Assembly: GCF_028595325.1 (NCBI RefSeq)
Contig: NZ_JAQQXR010000001.1
Coordinates: forward strand, 558,001-622,000
Source: Janthinobacterium fluminis
GTDB taxonomy: Bacteria; Pseudomonadota; Gammaproteobacteria; Burkholderiales; Burkholderiaceae_D
Direction: 5' to 3'
DNA: 64,000 bases
The notes below the pieces were generated by a model, which saw only the letters and a list, made by a program, of their open reading frames with translations, had not been told where the DNA came from and did not search any database. Both the position numbers and the translations under genes were made by a program. Of the stretch, positions 59,006 through 64,000 are shown piece after piece. Numbering within the stretch: position 1 is the first letter of the stretch; every line of letters begins with the position of its first letter.

Positions 59006-59620
59006 ATGGCCTCGATTCCCTTATTCCCCCTTAACACAGGCCTGTTCCCCGGCGGCCACCTGCCATTGCAAGTGTTCGAGGTGCGCTATCTGGACATGGT
59101 GAGCCAATGCATCGCCGCCGACCGGCCTTTCGGCGTCGTCGCGCTGCGCCACGGCAGCGAGGTGCGCAAACCGGATCAGATGGAAACATTGAGCGCCGCC
59201 GGCGCGCTGGCCCGCGTGGTCGACTGGTCGATGGTCATGCCCGGCTTGCTGCAGGTGCAATGCGTCGGCGCCGAGCGCTTCCACATCGTCAGCAGTGAGC
59301 GCCTGAAGAACGGTCTGTGGATGGCCGAAGTGAGCCTGCAACGGCCGGACAAGGCCGTGCCGATTCCGCCCGAGCTGCAAAACGTCGCGGACACGCTGGG
59401 CGCCTTGATCCGCACGCTGCAACAGCGCCAGATCCCGGCCGCGCAGATGCCGCTGGCGCCGCCCTTCCTGCTCGACGAGTGCGGCTGGGTGGCGAACCGC
59501 TGGTGCGAATTGCTCTCGCTCGGCATCGACCAGCGCCAGCGCCTGCTGATCCAGGAAAACCCGGTGCTGCGCCTGGAACTGGTCCAGGACTTGCTGGCCG
59601 AGCGGGGCATGCTGGAATAG
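59006..59620 (+). CDS. LON substrate-binding-domain protein
   Basis: The 204-residue protein is a stand-alone Lon N-terminal (LAN) domain: IPLFPLNTGLFPGGHLPLQVFEVRYLDMV at the start, and MLQVQCVGAERFHIVSSERL-type core strands. No protease or ATPase domain is present. Such proteins may bind unfolded proteins or act as adaptors, but no function is proven. It stands alone on the plus strand. Confidence 0.88.
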   Translation: MASIPLFPLNTGLFPGGHLPLQVFEVRYLDMVSQCIAADRPFGVVALRHGSEVRKPDQMETLSAAGALARVVDWSMVMPGLLQVQCVGAERFHIVSSERLKNGLWMAEVSLQRPDKAVPIPPELQNVADTLGALIRTLQQRQIPAAQMPLAPPFLLDECGWVANRWCELLSLGIDQRQRLLIQENPVLRLELVQDLLAERGMLE

Positions 59621-59679
59621 CGCGAACCAAGCCGCGCCGGTCCTGTCTGATGGAGGGAGGCAGCGACTGAAGACAGCGA

Positions 59680-60912
59680 ATGCGAGAACGGGATCAGCTT
59701 GCGCAATTGAAGCGGATGCGCCGCATCGCCACCGGCCTGCTGGCGCTGATGGCGGCGCTGTTCCTCGCGGCGCGCCTGTTGCAGGCGGGGCGGCCCTACC
59801 TGGTCTACCTTGCGGCCTTCGCCGAGGCGGCGATGGTGGGCGCGCTGGCCGACTGGTTCGCCGTCACGGCGCTGTTCCGCCATCCGCTCGGCCTGCCGAT
59901 TCCCCACACGGCCATCATTGCGCGCAATAAGGACCGGATAGGCGACAACATCGCCAGCTTCCTCGAACACAATTTCATTACCGGCGAGTTGGTGCGCGAA
60001 GAGCTGGCGCAGGTGGACTTCGCCGGCGTCGCCGCGCGCTGGCTGGGGCAGGGCGGCAATGCCGGCGCCGTCGCCGCCCAGGTGGCCGGCGCCGTGCCCG
60101 CGCTACTGCGCCTCGTCGAGGACGAGGACGCCGCGCGCTTCATGCGCACGGCCCTGGCTAGCGCGCTCAAGGACGTCAAGTTCGCGCCGCTGCTGGCGCA
60201 GGTGCTGTCGGTGCTGGTGGCCGGACGCCAGCACCACGTCCTGCTGGAGCGCATACTCGGCATCGCCGCCCGGGCGCTGGAGCAGAACCGCCCTTATATC
60301 CGCCAGAAGGTGCACGAAAACAGTCCGCGCTGGCTGCCGAAGGCCATCGACGAGAAATTGTTCGAGCGCTTGATGGAGGGGGTGCAGGCGATCCTCAGCG
60401 AAATCCAGGGCGAGGACAGCGAGTGGCGCGAGCGCTTCCAGGACGCCACCGAGGAGTTGATCGCCAAGCTGGCGACGTCCGCCGAGTACGAGGAGAAGTT
60501 GCAGGCGTTGATAGGCAGCGGCCTGGGCCACCCCCTGCTGCGCCGCTATGCCGGGCAGATCTGGCAAGATGTCCGGCAACGTCTGCTGGCCGACGCAGCC
60601 GCGCCCGACTCGCGCCTGGCGGCCGGCGCCGAGCAGGCCGTGCGCGTGTTCGGCAAGGCGCTGGCCGGTGACGCGGCGGTGCGGCGCAAACTGAACGCGT
60701 GGCTGCGCGCCGTGCTGGCCGACACCATCGTGGAACGCCGCGACGTCATCGTCTCGGTGGTCCGGCGCGCGATCCGCAAATGGGACGCCGACACGGCGGC
60801 GCGCAAGATTGAGCTGCACGTCGGCAAGGACCTGCAATACATCCGCATCAATGGCACCCTGGTGGGCGGGCTGGTCGGCCTGCTGCTGCACGCGCTGGCG
60901 CAGGCGCTGTAG
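59680..60912 (+). CDS. DUF445 membrane protein
   Basis: The 410-residue protein has two N-terminal membrane helices (ATGLLALMAALFLAARLL and VYLAAFAEAAMVGALADWFAVTALF). The family segment GLPIPHTAIIARNKDRIGDNIASFLEHNF follows, then a long coiled soluble part and a C-terminal helix (NGTLVGGLVGLLLHALAQAL). The family is of unknown function. It lies about 60 bp after the LON-domain gene with its own start. Confidence 0.88.
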   Translation: MRERDQLAQLKRMRRIATGLLALMAALFLAARLLQAGRPYLVYLAAFAEAAMVGALADWFAVTALFRHPLGLPIPHTAIIARNKDRIGDNIASFLEHNFITGELVREELAQVDFAGVAARWLGQGGNAGAVAAQVAGAVPALLRLVEDEDAARFMRTALASALKDVKFAPLLAQVLSVLVAGRQHHVLLERILGIAARALEQNRPYIRQKVHENSPRWLPKAIDEKLFERLMEGVQAILSEIQGEDSEWRERFQDATEELIAKLATSAEYEEKLQALIGSGLGHPLLRRYAGQIWQDVRQRLLADAAAPDSRLAAGAEQAVRVFGKALAGDAAVRRKLNAWLRAVLADTIVERRDVIVSVVRRAIRKWDADTAARKIELHVGKDLQYIRINGTLVGGLVGLLLHALAQAL

Positions 60913-60983
60913 TTTTTGTCCGGGGCGGGAACATCGCCGGCGCAATCCTGTCCAATTTTTATGCATCTAAACAGGAGTGCTCG

Positions 60984-61346
60984 ATGGATATCTTGAAAAG
61001 CAATATCGCCGTGGGCGTCGGCGCGGCCTTGGCCGCGACCGTGCTGGCCCCCGTCCTGACCCCCGTGCTGGCCACGCTCGGACGGCCGCTGGCCAAGTCG
61101 CTGATCCGTGGCGCCATGTTGTTCTATGAGAAGAGCCGCGAGACGGTGGCGATGGCCGGAGAGGCGATGGAAGACTTGATTGCCGAAGTGCGCGCCGAGG
61201 ACGCCGGGCGGCACGGCGGGGCCGCGGCCCGCCAGGAGGCGGCGCCGGCCGACGTGGCGGCCACGGAAGCGCGGCCGCCCGACGGCGGCGCGGCGCCGCC
61301 CGAGTATGGCGTGCGCAGCGTCGGCAACGGCAGCGCGATGCCATGA
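60984..61346 (+). CDS. DUF5132-like small membrane protein
   Basis: The 120-residue protein has an N-terminal hydrophobic helix (IAVGVGAALAATVLAPVLTPVLA). A conserved KSLIRGAMLFYEKSRETVAMAGE segment follows, as seen in DUF5132 proteins encoded beside HMA-domain P-type ATPases. The C-terminal half is Ala/Pro-rich. It overlaps the next gene by 4 bp (ATGA). Confidence 0.65.
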   Translation: MDILKSNIAVGVGAALAATVLAPVLTPVLATLGRPLAKSLIRGAMLFYEKSRETVAMAGEAMEDLIAEVRAEDAGRHGGAAARQEAAPADVAATEARPPDGGAAPPEYGVRSVGNGSAMP

Positions 61347-61825
61347 GTACGAACGCCGTCGTCGTCCACCAGTTGCCGGGGAGGGTGCGGCTGTCCATCC
61401 CCGAGAAACGCGGCGACGACGATTACTTCCGGCTGCTATCGAGACGTTTTTCCGGACTAGAAGGCGTGCGCAACGTCAAGACGAATGCGCTCGCCGGCAG
61501 CATCGTGCTGGAGTTCAACGGCCACCTGCAAGAAGTATTGCGGCGGGCCGGCGCGCCAGCCCTGTTCGATCTTGACGGCGCGGCCGGCGGGATGCGGCCG
61601 GCCTTGCCGGCGCGCCCGCTTAACCTGGTCACGGGGCGCGAGCTCAACCCGATGTTTATGGCGGGAGTGCTGTTTTCCGCCGTCGGGCTGCTGCAAAGCA
61701 TACGCGGCCGGCTGATGGTGCCCGCGGTCACCGCGTTCTGGTACGCGACCAGCACCTTCCAGCAAGCCGGAGTGACCATCGTCATGGACGCCGCCGCCGG
61801 AGTTGGCGAAGGGGACGGCGATTAA
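61343..61825 (+). CDS. HMA-like domain protein with C-terminal membrane segment
   Basis: The 160-residue protein starts with a ferredoxin-like HMA_2-type domain (VVHQLPGRVRLSIPEK, FSGLEGVRNVKTNALAGSIVLEF) but has no CxxC metal site. Hydrophobic segments follow at about 107-123 and 127-150 (MFMAGVLFSAVGLL, VPAVTAFWYATSTF). Its neighbour is a P-type ATPase, and this pair is known from CtpI-type ATPase loci. It may be an accessory or regulatory subunit. Confidence 0.65.
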   Translation: MSTNAVVVHQLPGRVRLSIPEKRGDDDYFRLLSRRFSGLEGVRNVKTNALAGSIVLEFNGHLQEVLRRAGAPALFDLDGAAGGMRPALPARPLNLVTGRELNPMFMAGVLFSAVGLLQSIRGRLMVPAVTAFWYATSTFQQAGVTIVMDAAAGVGEGDGD

Positions 61826-61877
61826 CTTGCCAAGGCGCTCCGGGCAAGCGGCGCGCCGCAACTAATAGGAGTGAAAA

Positions 61878-62492
61878 ATGGCCGAGATCAAAAGTAGTGA
61901 AGCGCAGTCGGGCGACAAAAGCCGCCTGACGCAAACCAGCGAGGCGGCTGCGGACGCGGCCGCCGGATACGGCGACGGCGCCCAGCCGGGCGCCGCCTCG
62001 GCGGGCGGCCCGGACGGCGCCAGCGGGCCTCATCCGGGCCAGAGCGCATTGCGGCCAGCCGGCGCGGCCGGCAGCGGCGCCGTGGGCGTCACCCACCAAG
62101 TGCTCAGGCAGGCCATTTCGGCCACGGAAGACGTTGGCAGCGGCCTGGTTGGCGGCGCCACCCATCTGGCGCAGGACCTCGTGCATGGCGTGCGCGAGCT
62201 CGCCGTTGACGCGACGGGGGTGGTCAGGGACGGCGCCAGCGGTTTGATCGGCGCCGCCGGCGAAGTCGGCAGCCGCACCGTGCACGCGCTGGCCGACCTG
62301 ATGGTCGATGTCGTCGGCGGCGTGCGGCAAATCGCCGACGCCGCGATGGGGCGCGCCGACGCCGGCGCCAAGGCGGCGCGGACCGGCGCCGCGACGACGG
62401 GCGAGACGCTCGACGACACCGTCCACGCGGGCACGGCGCGGCAACGGCCGCCCCCGCAGCAGCGTGGCAGCGGCGGCGCCGCCAATCCTTGA
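61878..62492 (+). CDS. Hypothetical Ala/Gly-rich protein
   Basis: The 204-residue protein is not recognised. The first 60 and last 40 residues are low-complexity. The middle (about 70-160) has a repeated helical pattern (VTHQVLRQAISATEDVGSGLVGGATHLAQDLVHGVRELA, DATGVVRDGASGLIGAAGEVG) resembling amphipathic helix repeats. It follows the DUF5132/HMA pair on the same strand with an AGGAG-like site and is convergent with the ATPase. It may belong to the same locus. Confidence 0.5.
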   Translation: MAEIKSSEAQSGDKSRLTQTSEAAADAAAGYGDGAQPGAASAGGPDGASGPHPGQSALRPAGAAGSGAVGVTHQVLRQAISATEDVGSGLVGGATHLAQDLVHGVRELAVDATGVVRDGASGLIGAAGEVGSRTVHALADLMVDVVGGVRQIADAAMGRADAGAKAARTGAATTGETLDDTVHAGTARQRPPPQQRGSGGAANP

Positions 62493-62579
62493 GCCGGCGA
62501 GCCGACACTGCAAAGCCGGTCCGCTGCGCCAATTCGGGGTCTGACCCTGCGTGTCCGGCCCCGGCTTTTTGCAGCCGAC

Positions 62580-64000
62580 TCAGTCTGGCGGTGTTGCCGG
62601 CTTCGCCGCCTCATTCACCAGCAGCGGCAGCCCCGCACCCGCCAGCGCCAGCAGCGCATCGAGCGCGCCCATAGGCGCGATGCCCAGCACGCGGCGCAAG
62701 CCGGGCAGCAGATTCGCCGCCACCTGCAGACCGATCGAGGCCCCGACGGCCAGCGACAGGTGATGATTCGGCGGTGCGCCGGCAGCGGCAAACAGCCGCC
62801 GGCGCTCCGAGCGGCACGACAGCGCATGCAGCAATTGCCCCAGCACCAGCGCATTGAACGCGATGCTGCCGGCGCGCCGGCCGTCGCCGTGGCAGGCGAC
62901 GCCGCCCAGGTAGGCGCCCAGCGCGCCGCCGGCCAGCCAGCCCGCCTCGCGCGCATACAGGCGCAACTCCCCGGCGCCGACGATGGGCCGTTGCGGATCG
63001 CGCGGCGCCTGCTGCATTACGTCGCCCTCCGCCGGTTCCGCCACCAGGGCTATGGCCGGCAGCATGTCGCTGAGTAGGTTTAGCCACAGCAATTGGACCG
63101 GCGTTAGCGGCTGGCCGCTGCCCAGGGCCACCGAGCCGAGCACCGCCAGTATCTCGCTCAGGTTCGACGACAGCAGGAAATGCAGCGATTTGCGGATATT
63201 GTTGGAAATGGTGCGGCCCTGGCGCACGGCTTCGAGCAGCGTGTCGAGGCGGTCGCCCTTGAGTACGACGTCGGCGACCGACAGCGCGACATCGGTGCCG
63301 CCGCCCATCGCAATGCCGATGTCGGCTGCGCGCAGGGCCGGGCCGTCGTTGATGCCGTCGCCGGTCATGGCAATGGTCTTGCCGCCGCGTTGCAGCGCGC
63401 GGACGATTTGCAGTTTGCGCGCCGGGCTGACGCGCGAGAAGATGTGGGCGTTGTCGGCCAGGGCCTGCAGCCGTTGCGGTGCGATCGCCTCCAGTTGCTC
63501 GGCGTCGACGATGTGCAAGGCGTCGCCGTTATTTAAGTGCAGCGACTGGCCGATCACATAGGCGGTGGCCGCCTGGTCGCCCGTCAGCATCACCGTGCGG
63601 ATGCCGGCGTCGTGGAAACTGGCGATGACGCGTTCGACGCCCGGCCGCAGCGGGTCGGCCAGGCCGACCAGGCCGATCCAGGTCAACGGCGCGGCGTCCG
63701 CGCCGGCCGGCGCTTCGGCGAAAGCGAAGCCCAGCACGCGCAACTGTTGCTCCGCCATGCCTTCGTTTTGCCGCGCAATGGCGTTCCTGGCGCCGGCGTC
63801 CAGGGCCAGCGCCTGCGCGCCGGCCAGATAGTGCGTGCACAAATCCAGCACCTCGGCCGGGTTGCCCTTGACGGCGATCAAGCGCCGCGCCGCGTCCGGC
63901 ATGGCGTGCAGGGTGCGCATGTAATTGCGCCCCTCCATGCGCAGCTCCGTCTGTAGCAGCGGAAAGTGCCGGCGCAGCGGCGTCGCGCCGATGCCGGCGC
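62580..64000 (-). CDS. P-type cation-transporting ATPase, C-terminal part (cut by window end)
   Basis: The frame runs off the right edge, so only the last 473 residues or so are seen. They include the phosphatase and P-domain motifs VMLTGDQAAT, KTIAMTGDGINDGPALRAADIGIAMGGGTDVA, and the following membrane helices (LLSSNLSEILAVLGSVAL, LTPVQLLWLNLLSDMLPAIALV). The N-terminal A-domain and DKTGT site are outside the window. Together with the DUF5132 and HMA-like genes it resembles CtpI-type ATPases, whose ion is not established. Confidence 0.88.
   Translation of the reverse strand, partial: AGIGATPLRRHFPLLQTELRMEGRNYMRTLHAMPDAARRLIAVKGNPAEVLDLCTHYLAGAQALALDAGARNAIARQNEGMAEQQLRVLGFAFAEAPAGADAAPLTWIGLVGLADPLRPGVERVIASFHDAGIRTVMLTGDQAATAYVIGQSLHLNNGDALHIVDAEQLEAIAPQRLQALADNAHIFSRVSPARKLQIVRALQRGGKTIAMTGDGINDGPALRAADIGIAMGGGTDVALSVADVVLKGDRLDTLLEAVRQGRTISNNIRKSLHFLLSSNLSEILAVLGSVALGSGQPLTPVQLLWLNLLSDMLPAIALVAEPAEGDVMQQAPRDPQRPIVGAGELRLYAREAGWLAGGALGAYLGGVACHGDGRRAGSIAFNALVLGQLLHALSCRSERRRLFAAAGAPPNHHLSLAVGASIGLQVAANLLPGLRRVLGIAPMGALDALLALAGAGLPLLVNEAAKPATPPD

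Noticed and set aside
62536-62547. GGGGTCTGACCC motif near the P-ATPase stop
   Set aside because: It looks like a fragment of a dispersed palindromic repeat known from proteobacterial genomes, but I see only one copy here and no flanking symmetry.

Overview
The window looks like chromosomal DNA of a GC-rich betaproteobacterium, most likely an Oxalobacteraceae member (Massilia, Duganella or Janthinobacterium type). The evidence is the codon use, PEP-CTERM proteins, a DUF3460 protein and the gene families present. No RNA genes or CRISPR arrays were recognised.

Layout. Positions 1-1688 hold the end of a chemotaxis operon (cheR end, cheD, cheB). Positions 1734-12463 are an accessory and housekeeping stretch: a PBP7-type peptidase, an orphan sulfate-binding protein with a molbindin, an acetyltransferase, a glutamine amidotransferase, an AT-rich islet with a bacteriocin-like peptide and a small membrane protein, a degenerate EAL protein, a DUF882 peptidase and a PAS-GGDEF-EAL protein. 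Positions 12460-45918 form one continuous flagellar locus. Positions 46271-52141 carry a sugar-modification and O-GlcNAc-transferase-like cassette. Positions 52443-54001 carry a duplicated PEP-CTERM gene broken by an IS256-family remnant. Positions 54151-60912 are metabolic and conserved genes (ETF-QO, SDR, PAS-LuxR regulator, CoA-transferase A/B, LON-domain protein, DUF445). Positions 60984-64000 hold DUF5132 and HMA-like proteins next to a P-type cation ATPase cut by the window edge.

The flagellar locus has the gene content and sub-operon order of a lateral (Flag-2/laf) system: flgL-K-J-I-H-G-F-E-D-C-B with flgA divergent; fliD-S-T-K-L-fliA-motA-motB-flgM-flgN (the lafBCDEFSTU plus lfgMN order); fliEFGHIJ; fliMNPQR-flhBA; and a short flagellin. 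It encodes its own sigma factor, anti-sigma factor and stators. FliM lacks the N-terminal CheY-binding motif. The lafK regulator usually found between fliE and fliM is missing and is replaced by a 556-bp divergent intergenic region. The flagellin and fliD promoters share a nearly identical 14-bp element, which may be the target of the locus's own sigma factor.

The cassette next to the flagellin (OGT-like GT41, DegT aminotransferase, SAM methyltransferase, NeuD/PglD acyltransferase) is AT-richer than its surroundings and could make and attach a modified sugar to the flagellin. This is an inference from position. Other unexplained structures are a perfect 61-bp palindrome at 10109-10169 with a half copy at 2715, a 117-bp imperfect palindrome at 4322-4438, and two near-identical sigma-54-like elements at 2674 and 37250.
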